Below, piece after piece: positions 16,276-25,628 of a DNA stretch of 34,435 nt (positions are counted from its first letter, which is position 1; each line of letters opens with the position of its first letter). The notes under the pieces are model-generated. The model was not told the origin of the DNA and searched no databases. It worked only from the letters and a program-made list of their open reading frames with translations. Where the stretch lies: NCBI GenBank assembly GCA_020437905.1, contig JAGQVN010000016.1, forward strand, positions 1-34,435, in the 5' to 3' direction. A program made the position numbers and the translations under genes. This stretch comes from Flavobacteriales bacterium (GTDB taxonomy: Bacteria > Bacteroidota > Bacteroidia > Flavobacteriales_F > PHOS-HE28).

Positions 16276-17619
16276 CTACGCCCGATCGAGGAGGGTCAGA
16301 ACCATCTTTTCCACCGCCTCACCATCCCACTGTTCCTCAATGTTCGGCATGGCCAGCACCTCCTCCATGATCCGGTCGTGCCGGAGACCCTCATTCCATG
16401 CGTCCACGTACGGTATGTCCGTGAACTTCACCTGGCTGTATAGTGGCAGCCATTTGTCAGGATGCCTTCGCTGGATGTGACCTTCGATCTTCTTTCGCAG
16501 GATGAAGCTGGGATCGGCCACGAGGTCCCTCATTTCCACGAAGTTCCGAAGGCTGAGGTCCGCGATCGCGTTCCCATTGACCACCCGCGCTTCGTTGTAC
16601 GCGTCCAGCACCCGACCGACATCGCCTTCCCCCATCCGATCGAACAGGTCGTTGAGGACCCGGCAATCCTCAAATCCAGCGTTCATGCCTTCACCGTAAA
16701 AGGGCACGATGGCATGCGCGGAATCCCCGACCAGGGCCACCTTGTCCTTGTGGACCCAGGGATCGCATCGCACGATCACCAAGCTGCTCTGGTGATTCCT
16801 GAAATACTGCTCCTTCAAGTCAGGGAGCATGGGAATGGCATCAGCGAAATGGGCCTGAAAGAAGTCCATCAGGTCCCGTTCGTCCTTTATCCGCTCGAAT
16901 GAATGTTCGCCGGCATGGGGCATGAACAAGGTGCCCGTGAAGCCCCCATCCAAGTTGGCCAGTCCCATCATCATGAATTTCTGCCTCGGCCAGATGTGCA
17001 GGCACTGGGGATCCATGCGCGGGGATCCATCGGGGTTCGGGCCGAAGGCGATCTCCTTGTAGTCGTGTTCGATGTACTCCTGGCTGAAATTGAAGCGGCC
17101 CTTCATCATCTCCTGCCGCACCGCGCTGAACGCACCATCGGTCCCGAAGACCACATCCCCGTTCACGACCACCGATCCACCGGATCGATCATGGGTGAAC
17201 GTGCAGGTGGCCGTGTCCAGGTGCACATCCACACACCGGTGGTCGAAATGCAGGTGCACGTTCGGCCATTTCTCCGCTTCGGTCAGGAGACGGCAATTCA
17301 ACTCGCCCCGGCTCACGGAATGAATGGCCTTGTTGTCGATGCTGTAGGGTAGCCTTGTCGTGTGGCCTTCCCGATCATGCGTCATGCGAGCATGCACCGG
17401 TACGGTGATCTCCCGAACCGCCTGATCCACACCTGCCCCGCGAAGCGCGGTCCATCCGCGATGGCTGACGACCAGGTTGATGGATCGCCCTCCATAGACA
17501 TCGTTCTCTCGTGGGTCCGGTCGGCGCTCATAGACATTGACCACCATTCCCCGTCTGGCCATGTATACGGCAAGCAGACTGCCTACCAACCCTCCTCCGA
17601 CTATGGTGACATGCTTCAT
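16276..17619 (-). CDS. kmo: Kynurenine 3-monooxygenase (FAD-dependent)
   Basis: This flavoprotein hydroxylates L-kynurenine to 3-hydroxykynurenine using NADPH and oxygen. The 447-residue product opens with the FAD-binding Rossmann motif VGGGLVGS (7-14) and has the ERRPDPR stretch that binds the FAD ribose. In the second half it has the second FAD motif LVGDSAHAIVPFYGEGMNAGFEDC, whose PFYGEGMNAGFEDC part is diagnostic for KMO. It lacks the C-terminal membrane anchor of mitochondrial KMO, as is usual in bacteria. The ATG at 17619 directly precedes KHVTIVGGG; an in-frame frame extension to 17673 adds only a basic, unrelated leader. kynU ends 40 bases upstream on the same strand, so the two are likely co-transcribed. 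Confidence 0.95.
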   Translation of the reverse strand: MKHVTIVGGGLVGSLLAVYMARRGMVVNVYERRPDPRENDVYGGRSINLVVSHRGWTALRGAGVDQAVREITVPVHARMTHDREGHTTRLPYSIDNKAIHSVSRGELNCRLLTEAEKWPNVHLHFDHRCVDVHLDTATCTFTHDRSGGSVVVNGDVVFGTDGAFSAVRQEMMKGRFNFSQEYIEHDYKEIAFGPNPDGSPRMDPQCLHIWPRQKFMMMGLANLDGGFTGTLFMPHAGEHSFERIKDERDLMDFFQAHFADAIPMLPDLKEQYFRNHQSSLVIVRCDPWVHKDKVALVGDSAHAIVPFYGEGMNAGFEDCRVLNDLFDRMGEGDVGRVLDAYNEARVVNGNAIADLSLRNFVEMRDLVADPSFILRKKIEGHIQRRHPDKWLPLYSQVKFTDIPYVDAWNEGLRHDRIMEEVLAMPNIEEQWDGEAVEKMVLTLLDRA

Positions 17620-17659
17620 TGATCGTCTTCGTTCAATGGTGCTGATGGCGGTGCGTCCA

Positions 17660-18949
17660 TTACACCTTCGCAAGAATACCGTTCAACAGTTCGCCGAACC
17701 GCCAGATATCCTCGAAGCTGTTGTACAAAGGCACAGGCGCCAAGCGCAGGACGTTCGGTTCGCGCCAATCCAACACCACCCCTTCAGCCGCAAGCCTCTC
17801 ATGGACTTCCTTCCCACGTCCTTCAACAACGACGCTCAGCTGGCACCCGCGTTCCTCGGGAGCTGATGGCGTAATGATCTCCAGACCAACGCCGCTGCTC
17901 GCCGACACCGCTTCGAGCGTATGCCAGAGGAATGAGCTGAGCGAGCGGCCTTTGACGATCAACGCTTCCATGCCCGCCTGATCGAACAGGTCCAATGAAG
18001 CACGATGCGGGGCCATCAAAAGCACCGGGGCATTGCTGAGCTGCCAGGCCTCAGCCGAAGCCATCGGCTTGAATTCCGAGCCCATGGCGAACCGTTCCAC
18101 TTTGTCATGTCCCCACCAACCGGCGAATCGAGGGACCTCCGGACCGTGATGGCGTTCGTGTACGAAGGCGCCCGCCACGCCACCGGGCCCTGAGTTCAAA
18201 TACTTGTAACTGCACCAGCATGCCATATCCACGCCCCAATCGTGGAGCGCCAGGGGAACATTGCCCGCGGCGTGCGCCAGGTCGAACCCGGCCATGGCCC
18301 CTGCCCGATGCGCCGCTTCCGTGATGGCCTGCATGTTGAACAATTGCCCTGTATAGAAATTGACCCCACCGAAGAGCACCAAGGCAAGCTCATCGCGCAG
18401 GTCGGCGATCCGCGAAAGGATATCCGCCGTGCGCAGTGTGTGCTCGCCCGACCGTGGCCGCATCTCGACCAGGTCATGCTCCGGATCACCACCATGGAAG
18501 GCGATCTGCGAGGCGATGGCATACGTATCGCTGGGAAAGGGACGTTGCTCCGTCAGCACCTTGACCCGTCTTCCTTGAGGACGATAGAAGGAGACCATCA
18601 AGAGATGCAGGTTCACGGTAAGTCCGTTCATGGCCACCACTTCCGAGGGCTGCGCGCAAACGATCCGCGCCAGGCTCTCCGAAAAGCGTTCGTGATAGCT
18701 GTACCAGGGGTGCTTCGCCTTGAAGTGCCCTTCCACCCCGAATTGGGACCAATCACTGAGTTCCTGCTCCACCGCCGCCCTGACGCCCTTGGGTTGGAGG
18801 CCGAGCGAGTTCCCGGTGAAGTAGATCACCTTGCCGCCTTCCTTGCCAGGATGCACGGGAAAGTGGAATTGATCCCGGAAATGACGCAACGGATCCGCAG
18901 CATCCAATGCCAGGGCGTGATCTCGGGAACGAACGGCAAGGGGGTCCAT
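17660..18949 (-). CDS. kynU: Kynureninase
   Basis: This PLP enzyme splits 3-hydroxykynurenine (or kynurenine) to 3-hydroxyanthranilate (or anthranilate) and alanine. The 429-residue length fits the family. Visible landmarks are YFTGNSLGLQPK (43-54), the PLP-contacting Asp224 in GFDLAHAAGN, and the Schiff-base lysine Lys249 in CWCSYKYLNSGPGG. Together with kmo just downstream it gives two consecutive steps of the kynurenine route toward quinolinate and NAD. Tryptophan dioxygenase, formamidase and 3-hydroxyanthranilate dioxygenase are not in the window. The 45-base gap to the upstream UbiA-like gene holds a weak -7-like TACTTTTC on the minus strand (18980-18987). Confidence 0.96.
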   Translation of the reverse strand: MDPLAVRSRDHALALDAADPLRHFRDQFHFPVHPGKEGGKVIYFTGNSLGLQPKGVRAAVEQELSDWSQFGVEGHFKAKHPWYSYHERFSESLARIVCAQPSEVVAMNGLTVNLHLLMVSFYRPQGRRVKVLTEQRPFPSDTYAIASQIAFHGGDPEHDLVEMRPRSGEHTLRTADILSRIADLRDELALVLFGGVNFYTGQLFNMQAITEAAHRAGAMAGFDLAHAAGNVPLALHDWGVDMACWCSYKYLNSGPGGVAGAFVHERHHGPEVPRFAGWWGHDKVERFAMGSEFKPMASAEAWQLSNAPVLLMAPHRASLDLFDQAGMEALIVKGRSLSSFLWHTLEAVSASSGVGLEIITPSAPEERGCQLSVVVEGRGKEVHERLAAEGVVLDWREPNVLRLAPVPLYNSFEDIWRFGELLNGILAKV

Positions 18950-18994
18950 GGAAGATGAGCGAGGACGGTTGGCTTTGGCGAAAAGTACGCAGCT

Positions 18995-19834
18995 TCAGTT
19001 GTTCCCGAATGCGGTGGTGAGCAGAACGGAGATCAACGGCACAAAGACCAGGGTCCCGTCCAACCAGAAGGAATAGTACGGCCCCTGAGCACCCGCACGG
19101 GCCTTCGCGATCAGCCACGCGACCAGCATGTAGCCGGGCAGGAAGGACCACCAAAGAAAGCCCTCGTGGGACACCGCGAACAGGATGCTGAACGAAAGGG
19201 CCAGGGCGATGAGCGCGAATAGTTTCGTGGTGCAGATCCCGAAGTAACCCGGGAAAGTCCATTTCAAGGGTTCTGTCGGGAGGTCACGGATATCGAACGG
19301 TAACGTAATGGCCATAAGGAAGAAGAAGCGCTCTGCGACCAGGAGAACACCACCGGCCGGTACGGTGGAAGTCACGAACAGGATGGGCACGAGAACTACC
19401 ATCGCCGCCCATACAGCGGCAATGAGCACAACTTTGAACAGCGGAACACTGCGCAGTCCACCCCTGCCCTGGGTCCAGGGCGTCACGTAGAGCAGTACCG
19501 CTGGCACCAGGGCCGCCAGGAGAAGGAACAGGTCCGGTTCAGCTTCCCAAAGACACCAGGACGACAGAACCGCCGAGAGCCCGGTCAAGGTCCAAAGACC
19601 CGAACGGTGACGCCTGAGCCAATCCAGGTGATCGGCACCGGATACCGCATCCATGATGCGCATGCCTCGCATGAAACCATATGCCGAGACCGTGGCCAGG
19701 GCGACGAATAGCAACGCTCGCTTGGGCACTGGTCCCAGGTCCAACACCCACCAGGTGGACCAGGCTTGCATGGCAGCACCGGAACCAAGCCAGAAGTGAC
19801 CGAACACGAACGTTCGATAAAGGCCTCTCAACAT
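18995..19834 (-). CDS. UbiA-like polytopic membrane protein
   Basis: The 279-residue protein is very hydrophobic, with about eight membrane segments, and resembles a Bacteroidota branch of the UbiA prenyltransferase superfamily. The second Asp-rich motif is recognisable as LPFDIRDLPTE (Asp181, Asp184), and the loop GGLRSVPLFKVVLIAAVWA is typical of the family. The first Asp-rich motif (NDxxDxxxD in active UbiA enzymes) is not seen; its place is taken by YGFMRGMRIMD. It may therefore not be a standard prenyltransferase. Substrate and activity are unknown. The ATG at 19834 is used; a TTG directly before it could extend it by one residue. It lies upstream of kynU on the same strand, with no evident functional tie. 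Confidence 0.7.
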   Translation of the reverse strand: MLRGLYRTFVFGHFWLGSGAAMQAWSTWWVLDLGPVPKRALLFVALATVSAYGFMRGMRIMDAVSGADHLDWLRRHRSGLWTLTGLSAVLSSWCLWEAEPDLFLLLAALVPAVLLYVTPWTQGRGGLRSVPLFKVVLIAAVWAAMVVLVPILFVTSTVPAGGVLLVAERFFFLMAITLPFDIRDLPTEPLKWTFPGYFGICTTKLFALIALALSFSILFAVSHEGFLWWSFLPGYMLVAWLIAKARAGAQGPYYSFWLDGTLVFVPLISVLLTTAFGNN

Positions 19835-19850
19835 CAAGAGGGCCTGTACA

Positions 19851-20474
19851 TCATGGGTCGGGAAGGTTCGGATTGATGATCAGCTGTCTAACCCCCAGTC
19901 CGACCAGCACACCCGCCGCCGATGAGATCAGCGATCGCACCACACGTTTGGTTCGGCCGACCCGGGCATAGCCGGTCGCATAGTACTCGTCGCCTTCCAT
20001 CAACGGATCGCGTATGGACCCTTTGGTGACATGGACCCGTGGTAACGCCATGGTCCCGGCATAGACCGGCGGGATGAGGAGCGACATCACCTCCATATCG
20101 AAACCGATGGTGAGGCCGGCGCCCAAGGCAAATCCGCCGATCATCGGGATCAGGGGCTTGTAACCATCCCTGGCGTCCTGCTCGCCCTTGATGAACCAAC
20201 GCATCTGCTCCGGCTCCAGATCGTTGCCGAAGATGGTGTCATGGAAATACCATAGCCGCTCCTTACCTGTCCTGTCCGTGACGGAGAATACGCTCTCGGT
20301 CGGCTCCGATCGTTCGACGCGCTTCTTTCCTTTATCGGTCAGATACCGGATCTCCAACGTGCTTTGTCCGATCACTTCACCTTCGATCACCTGCCCGTTC
20401 ATCATCAGGATCTTGTCCTGCGCACGAGCGGCAAGGGCCGTGAACAGGATGAGCAGCGTGTGCGTTCGACGCAT
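19851..20474 (-). CDS. Small exported protein of unknown function
   Basis: The 207-residue product has a signal peptide (MRRTHTLLILFTALAARA, Gln at +1). A beta-rich N-terminal domain follows (about 20-80: DKILMMNGQVIEGEVIG, TLEIRYLTDKGKKRVERS) of a kind often found in Bacteroidota envelope proteins, then a polar FIKGEQDARDGYK segment. Two glycine-rich hydrophobic stretches come next: IPMIGGFALGAGLTIGF and, near the C-terminus, SLISSAAGVLVGLGVRQLII. I do not recognise a characterised family. The ATG at 20474 is selected because it opens directly on the basic n-region of the signal peptide and follows a -7 box by about 36 bases. The UbiA-like gene starts 16 bases downstream of its stop, suggesting one transcript. 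Confidence 0.75.
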   Translation of the reverse strand: MRRTHTLLILFTALAARAQDKILMMNGQVIEGEVIGQSTLEIRYLTDKGKKRVERSEPTESVFSVTDRTGKERLWYFHDTIFGNDLEPEQMRWFIKGEQDARDGYKPLIPMIGGFALGAGLTIGFDMEVMSLLIPPVYAGTMALPRVHVTKGSIRDPLMEGDEYYATGYARVGRTKRVVRSLISSAAGVLVGLGVRQLIINPNLPDP

Positions 20475-20510
20475 GATGAAGTGCAGTGATAAGGCCTTGT
20501 TGCAGGCGCT

Positions 20511-20518
20511 CAAAGATA
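20511..20518 (-). promoter_or_regulatory. Bacteroidota -7 box upstream of the small exported protein
   Basis: The minus strand reads TATCTTTG, exact to TAnnTTTG, 36 bases upstream of the ATG at 20474. It probably drives the exported-protein gene and perhaps the UbiA-like, kynU and kmo genes behind it. Confidence 0.55.
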
Positions 20519-20575
20519 GCCGCTGAGGTCCGCAGGGACCTGTTACCTCGGCTCAACCGAGCCCCTAACGCCATG

Positions 20576-20583
20576 TATATTCG
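20576..20583 (+). promoter_or_regulatory. Possible -7 box upstream of gcvP
   Basis: TATATTCG matches TAnnTTTG with one mismatch and lies 29 bases before the gcvP ATG. No clear -33 TTG is seen at the usual spacing. Confidence 0.35.
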
Positions 20584-20612
20584 CATCCCCTTCGAACCAA
20601 CCCCTCCCTTTC

Positions 20613-23486
20613 ATGGAATTCGTCACTTTTCGTGAACGCCATATCGGTCCGGATGAGCAGGCTACGGCTGTCATGTTGAAGACGATCGGTGTGACCACCC
20701 TGGACGAGTTGATCGACCGTACCGTTCCGAAAGGGATCCGGAACGGGGCCGGACTTGAACTGGAGAATGGGCTGACCGAGAGAGAGCTGATCGAGCACAT
20801 GGGCGTGGTCGGAGCACAGAACCAGGTCTACCGTTCGTACATCGGACTGGGATACCACGGAACAGTGGTCCCTTCGGTGATCCAGCGGAATGTGCTGGAG
20901 AACCCGGGTTGGTACACAGCCTATACCCCCTATCAGGCGGAGATCAGCCAAGGAAGATTGGAGGCCTTGCTGAATTTTCAAACCATGGCCGCCGACCTCA
21001 CCGGACTGCCCATTTCGAACGCAAGCCTCCTGGATGAGGCGACAGCATTGGCGGAAGCCATGCACATGCTTTTTGCCGCTCGCCCGAAGGAGAAAGCTGA
21101 TGCGAAGCGCTTCTTCGTGGATCGAGGTCTGTTCCCTCAGAACCTCGATGTGCTGAAGACCCGAAGCGCTCCCATGGGCATCGAACTGGTGGAGGGGGAT
21201 GCCTTGTCCTTCCAGCCGGATGGGTCCTATTTCGGCATCGCGCTGCAGTATCCCTCCATGGATGGCACGGTCGGGGACCTGAAGTCGGTGACCGCTCGAT
21301 GCAAGGCGAACGGCATCAGCGTGGCCGTGGCCTGTGACCTCCTTGCATTGGTCCTCCTGTCACCTCCGGGCGAATGGGGTGCGGATGTCTGCGTCGGCAA
21401 CAGCCAGCGGTTCGGTGTGCCCATGGGTTACGGAGGTCCGCATGCGGCCTTCTTCACGACCACCGAAGAGTTCAAGCGGGTCATCCCGGGACGCATCATC
21501 GGGGTCAGTCAGGACCGACGGGGTAGGCCTGCATTGCGCATGGCCCTGCAGACGCGTGAGCAGCACATTCGCAGGGACAAGGCCACGAGCAACATCTGCA
21601 CCGCCCAGGCCTTGCTCGCTGTGATGGCCGGCATGTATGCCGTCTACCACGGACCGAACGGTCTGCGAAGGATCGCCCGGCGGATCAGCGAGGCAACCGC
21701 CAGGCTGGCCGCTGCTGTTGCAGGGATCGGATACGAAGTAGTGAACCCCAGCTTTTTTGATACCATCACTCTGAAGCTGCCCGAAGGCATTGGACCCGAG
21801 AACGTGGTGAACGCCTGTGCCTCGCGAAGGATCAATCTGCGGCCGGTGAACGAGAAGCATGTGGCCGTGAGCCTGGATGAAACGGTCCGCGAGGATGACA
21901 TCACGGACATCCTGACCAGTCTGGCAGAGGCCTGTGGAAGGCCGGCTCCAGGGATCGGCCCGGCCGCGGAAACCTCCGGTATCCCTCGACAGCTGGAGCG
22001 GACCTCGCCTTTCCTGACCCATCCGGTGTTCAACACGCATCATTCCGAGACCGGTTTGATGCGCTACCTGAAACGCTTGGAGAACCGGGATTTCTCATTG
22101 ACCCACGGCATGATCCCGCTCGGTTCCTGCACCATGAAGTTGAACGCTGCTTCCACACTGCTGCCATTGACATGGGCCGAGTGGGCCAACCTGCACCCCT
22201 TCGCACCCGTGGAGCAGGCTGCAGGGTATCACCAGGTCTTCTCTGAACTGTCGAATGCCCTTGCCAAGGTGACCGGGTTCACAGGAGTGAGCCTTCAGCC
22301 CAACAGCGGAGCCCAGGGAGAATATGCAGGTCTCATGGTGATCCGCGCCTACCATGAGGCAACGAATGGGTCGGCCCGTAACATCGCGCTGATCCCCAGC
22401 AGTGCGCACGGCACCAATCCCGCAAGTGCGGTCATGGCCGGGATGAAGGTCGTGGTGGTGAAATGCGATGAAGAAGGGAATGTGGACATCGCCGATCTGC
22501 GCGCCAAAGCAGAGCAGCACCGTGACTCCCTGAGCTGTCTGATGGTCACCTATCCAAGCACCCACGGGGTGTATGAGTCGGGGATCAAGGAGATCACGAG
22601 CGTGGTGCATGAGTACGGAGGGCTTGTCTACATGGATGGGGCCAACATGAATGCACAGGTCGGCCTGACCAGCCCGGGTGAGATCGGAGCGGACGTATGC
22701 CACCTGAACCTGCACAAGACCTTCGCCATTCCGCATGGAGGTGGGGGGCCCGGAATGGGCCCGATATGCGTGAACGATAAACTGGAACCGTTCCTACCCG
22801 GGCATCCCCTGGTCCGTACAGGCGGTGAGCAGGCGATCGGTGCGATCAGCGCGGCTCCCTGGGGAAGTGCATTGATCCTCCTGATCAGTCATGCGTACAT
22901 CAAGATGCTGGGCGCCGACGGACTGACCAGTTCCACGCGCATGGCCATCTTGAACGCGAATTACATCAAGTCCCGCCTTGAGCCACATTACCCGGTGCTG
23001 TACACCGGTGCCACTGGTACCGTAGCCCATGAAATGATCCTGGACTGCCGTGGCTTCAAGCGCACGGCGGGCATCGAGGTGGAGGATATCGCCAAGCGCC
23101 TCATGGACTATGGATTCCACGCGCCGACCGTAAGCTTCCCGGTTGCAGGAACGCTCATGGTGGAGCCGACCGAGAGCGAGGACCTGAACGAGCTCGATCG
23201 ATTCTGTGAGGCCATGATCGGGATTCGGCAGGAGATCGCGGATATCGAGAACGGACGGCTCGACAAGCTGGACAACCCCCTGAAGATGGCCCCCCACACG
23301 GTCGTGGAAACCTGCGCCGAAGTCTGGTCCCATCCCTACTCCAGGGAGTTGGCAAGCTTTCCGACCCGCCACCAACAGGAGTGGAAGTATTGGCCCCATG
23401 TCAGCAGGGTCGATAGTGCCTATGGAGATCGCAACCTGGTCTGCACCTGCCCCCCAGTGGAGGAATACATGGAGGCGACCGTGTGA
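20613..23486 (+). CDS. gcvP: Glycine dehydrogenase (decarboxylating), glycine cleavage P-protein
   Basis: The P-protein decarboxylates glycine on PLP and passes the aminomethyl group to the lipoyl arm of the H-protein. The 957-residue product is full length for the fused homodimeric form. The N-terminal half begins FRERHIGPDEQ and contains YTPYQAEISQGRLEALLNFQ. The C-terminal half carries the PLP lysine Lys702 in LNLHKTFAIPHGGGGPGMGP and the GSCTMKLNA motif. The end, VCTCPPVEEY, is also typical. The ATG at 20613 coincides with the normal start of the family (MEFVTFRERHIG). gcvT and gcvH are not adjacent, as is common in Bacteroidota. The gene is divergent from the small exported protein and stands alone. 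Confidence 0.97.
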   Translation: MEFVTFRERHIGPDEQATAVMLKTIGVTTLDELIDRTVPKGIRNGAGLELENGLTERELIEHMGVVGAQNQVYRSYIGLGYHGTVVPSVIQRNVLENPGWYTAYTPYQAEISQGRLEALLNFQTMAADLTGLPISNASLLDEATALAEAMHMLFAARPKEKADAKRFFVDRGLFPQNLDVLKTRSAPMGIELVEGDALSFQPDGSYFGIALQYPSMDGTVGDLKSVTARCKANGISVAVACDLLALVLLSPPGEWGADVCVGNSQRFGVPMGYGGPHAAFFTTTEEFKRVIPGRIIGVSQDRRGRPALRMALQTREQHIRRDKATSNICTAQALLAVMAGMYAVYHGPNGLRRIARRISEATARLAAAVAGIGYEVVNPSFFDTITLKLPEGIGPENVVNACASRRINLRPVNEKHVAVSLDETVREDDITDILTSLAEACGRPAPGIGPAAETSGIPRQLERTSPFLTHPVFNTHHSETGLMRYLKRLENRDFSLTHGMIPLGSCTMKLNAASTLLPLTWAEWANLHPFAPVEQAAGYHQVFSELSNALAKVTGFTGVSLQPNSGAQGEYAGLMVIRAYHEATNGSARNIALIPSSAHGTNPASAVMAGMKVVVVKCDEEGNVDIADLRAKAEQHRDSLSCLMVTYPSTHGVYESGIKEITSVVHEYGGLVYMDGANMNAQVGLTSPGEIGADVCHLNLHKTFAIPHGGGGPGMGPICVNDKLEPFLPGHPLVRTGGEQAIGAISAAPWGSALILLISHAYIKMLGADGLTSSTRMAILNANYIKSRLEPHYPVLYTGATGTVAHEMILDCRGFKRTAGIEVEDIAKRLMDYGFHAPTVSFPVAGTLMVEPTESEDLNELDRFCEAMIGIRQEIADIENGRLDKLDNPLKMAPHTVVETCAEVWSHPYSRELASFPTRHQQEWKYWPHVSRVDSAYGDRNLVCTCPPVEEYMEATV

Positions 23487-23703
23487 CCCGTCCGTCATTT
23501 CAGGCACCGCTCCTCACAAGATCCTGAAGCCACCCCCTGGTAGGCATTAGTTTTCCTCTTTCAAGCCAGCCCCAACCGTTCGCCAATTCGCGATCGGTGC
23601 ATCACCATCCTCAGGGATCAAGGGGTTTGCGTCGTGTACGTTCGGGTCATCCTTGCATCCCAACTCGCATGCAGGGCATGAGGAATAACTAAACCGATGA
23701 CCC

Positions 23704-25554
23704 ATGTTCAAGTACACCGCCTTCACCTTGTTGGCTTGCCCCTTGTTCCTTCATGCGCAACCGCAGATCGCTCATCTTGCACAGCACCCCGGTAAGCACA
23801 CCTTCCAACCCGCCTCAGCGCTGGGCCCATCCGGTGAGCAAGCCATGGACCTTGCGCTGCGTTCGGCAGCAGCCACTGTCTGGAGCGAGGACTTTGAAAG
23901 CGGCTGGAACGGCTGGAGCGTGAACACGGTCAATGGCCCCGTGGACTGGCAACTGACAAGCACTGGGAACACCGGCGGCTTCACGCCAGGCCCACTGCAG
24001 TCCACGACCGGCTACCCTACGGGCACGTGGGCGGTCGCCGATTCCGATCTGCACGGTGTTCCGGGAGTGCAGGAAGACACCGAGCTGCGCTCTCCACCCA
24101 TCCTCGGTCTGGATACCCTGCCCTATCTCCTGCTTCGTTTCGAACAATGCTTCAGGCAATTGAACGGCGATGATACGGACGTGGAGGTCAGTGGGGATGG
24201 AGGTCAATCGTGGACCATTTTCCCCGTGAACCGGAGCATTCCGGGCAACCAGAGCACGGCCGGTGCTCCACAGTCCGAGACCGTTCTGCTGAACATAAGC
24301 AGTGCGCTCAACGGCGGAGCCTCTGACATCCGGATCCGTTTTCGGTGGAGGAGCATTCAAGGCTATGCCTACAGCTGGCAGGTGGATGATATCGCCCTGG
24401 TGGTCCCTGCGGACAATGATCTGCGCATCCTTTCAGCGACCTACGCAGAACGCGATCCCAACGATCCTCATTTCAAGGACCTGCCCTACTCCATTTACCC
24501 GATCAACGAAGTGCGTCCATTGACCATGAAGGTGGTTGTAATGAACAACGGAAGCCAGGACCAACATGATATCGGTCTTACCGTGGACATCGATGGGCCG
24601 GGTCCCAATGATGTGACCCTGAACAGTCCGGTGAACATCACCTCGCTCGCACCCGGCGCGATGGATAGCCTGATCATCAATGGATATGTACCCATTGCCG
24701 TGGAAGGGCCATATGCGCTGCAGTTCAGTGTTGGGCAGGTCGAATCGGAGGATGAACCGGATGACAACATCAGGTCCCTCGGCTTCGCGATCGATGAATT
24801 CATTTTCGCCCGTGATCGTGATTCCATGGATGGGGACTACGACAATGAAGGGGACCCGTACGAACTCGGGAACTGGTTCCATATCACGGACTACGACAAC
24901 GTATTGTACGGCATTGATGTGGCCCTGAGCTCACGCACGGACCCTGGAGCGGTGATCCGAGCCACCTTGTATGATGAGACCCGTACGTACGTCATGGAGA
25001 CCGTGGAACACACCGTGTCCGCAGCCGACCTGAATACGCTGGGACAATCCAAGTTCCTTCACTTGCCGTTGTTGACACCGGTTCCGCTCGATGACGACAC
25101 GGACTACCTTGTGACCGTCAGTCATTTTGGAGGGCCATTGGAGGTGTACACGGCGACGAGCGGCACCAGTGAACCGCAGTCCTCGCTCATCCTGGACGGA
25201 AGCAATTCCACCTGGTACTATGTGACCTCCACTCCCATGGTGCGCATGAACTTCGATGCGACCGTTGGGATGAACGAACAGGTGAAGGGCCTCGGACAGC
25301 TCATTGCCGCACCTTCGGTGTTCGATGAAAGCACGCTTATCACCATCGATCTGCCACAAGCCCAGGAGCTGAGCTGGAGCCTGACCGACATGCATGGCCG
25401 GGAGATCGCCCATGGCAGGCTCGGATACCGTTCCGAAGGGCGGCTACAGGTCCGGTTGGATGGTGCGGATATCGCCGACGGTGTTTACCTATTCACCGCG
25501 CACGGGACGATGGGCCGCTCGAGCCTGAGGATCGTAAAGGCCGGCAACAACTGA
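23704..25554 (+). CDS. Array gene 1: secreted beta-sandwich protein with divergent T9SS-type C-terminus
   Basis: The 616-residue product has a signal peptide (MFKYTAFTLLACPLFLHA, Gln at +1). An N-terminal jelly-roll/MAM-like domain follows (about 58-235) that opens VWSEDFESGWNGWSVNT and contains LRFEQCFRQ, VEVSGDGGQSW and a closing WQVDDIALVV. A CARDB-like module (about 240-360: LTMKVVVMNNGSQDQHDIGL) and a further beta domain come next. The last ~85 residues look like a T9SS type A sorting domain (SWSLTDMHGREIA...ADGVYLFTAHG...SLRIV), but the usual PNP motif is replaced by APSVFDES and five residues follow the final strand. The N-terminal domain is class II (no paired cysteines), like array genes 5 and 6. 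No clear promoter or terminator is seen. The function is unknown; the protein is probably secreted or surface-attached. Confidence 0.85.
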   Translation: MFKYTAFTLLACPLFLHAQPQIAHLAQHPGKHTFQPASALGPSGEQAMDLALRSAAATVWSEDFESGWNGWSVNTVNGPVDWQLTSTGNTGGFTPGPLQSTTGYPTGTWAVADSDLHGVPGVQEDTELRSPPILGLDTLPYLLLRFEQCFRQLNGDDTDVEVSGDGGQSWTIFPVNRSIPGNQSTAGAPQSETVLLNISSALNGGASDIRIRFRWRSIQGYAYSWQVDDIALVVPADNDLRILSATYAERDPNDPHFKDLPYSIYPINEVRPLTMKVVVMNNGSQDQHDIGLTVDIDGPGPNDVTLNSPVNITSLAPGAMDSLIINGYVPIAVEGPYALQFSVGQVESEDEPDDNIRSLGFAIDEFIFARDRDSMDGDYDNEGDPYELGNWFHITDYDNVLYGIDVALSSRTDPGAVIRATLYDETRTYVMETVEHTVSAADLNTLGQSKFLHLPLLTPVPLDDDTDYLVTVSHFGGPLEVYTATSGTSEPQSSLILDGSNSTWYYVTSTPMVRMNFDATVGMNEQVKGLGQLIAAPSVFDESTLITIDLPQAQELSWSLTDMHGREIAHGRLGYRSEGRLQVRLDGADIADGVYLFTAHGTMGRSSLRIVKAGNN

Positions 25555-25613
25555 TGCCACGGAGGTGACGCCCGGAACGCTGACCAAGCTTACAGGGGCC
25601 TGGGACCGGCACC

Positions 25614-25621
25614 TATCTTTG
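25614..25621 (+). promoter_or_regulatory. Bacteroidota -7 box upstream of array gene 2
   Basis: TATCTTTG, exact to the -7 consensus TAnnTTTG, ends 7 bases before the ATG at 25629. As with tatC, transcription would begin at or just before the start codon, giving a leaderless or near-leaderless message. Confidence 0.6.
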
Positions 25622-25628
25622 CGCGCTC

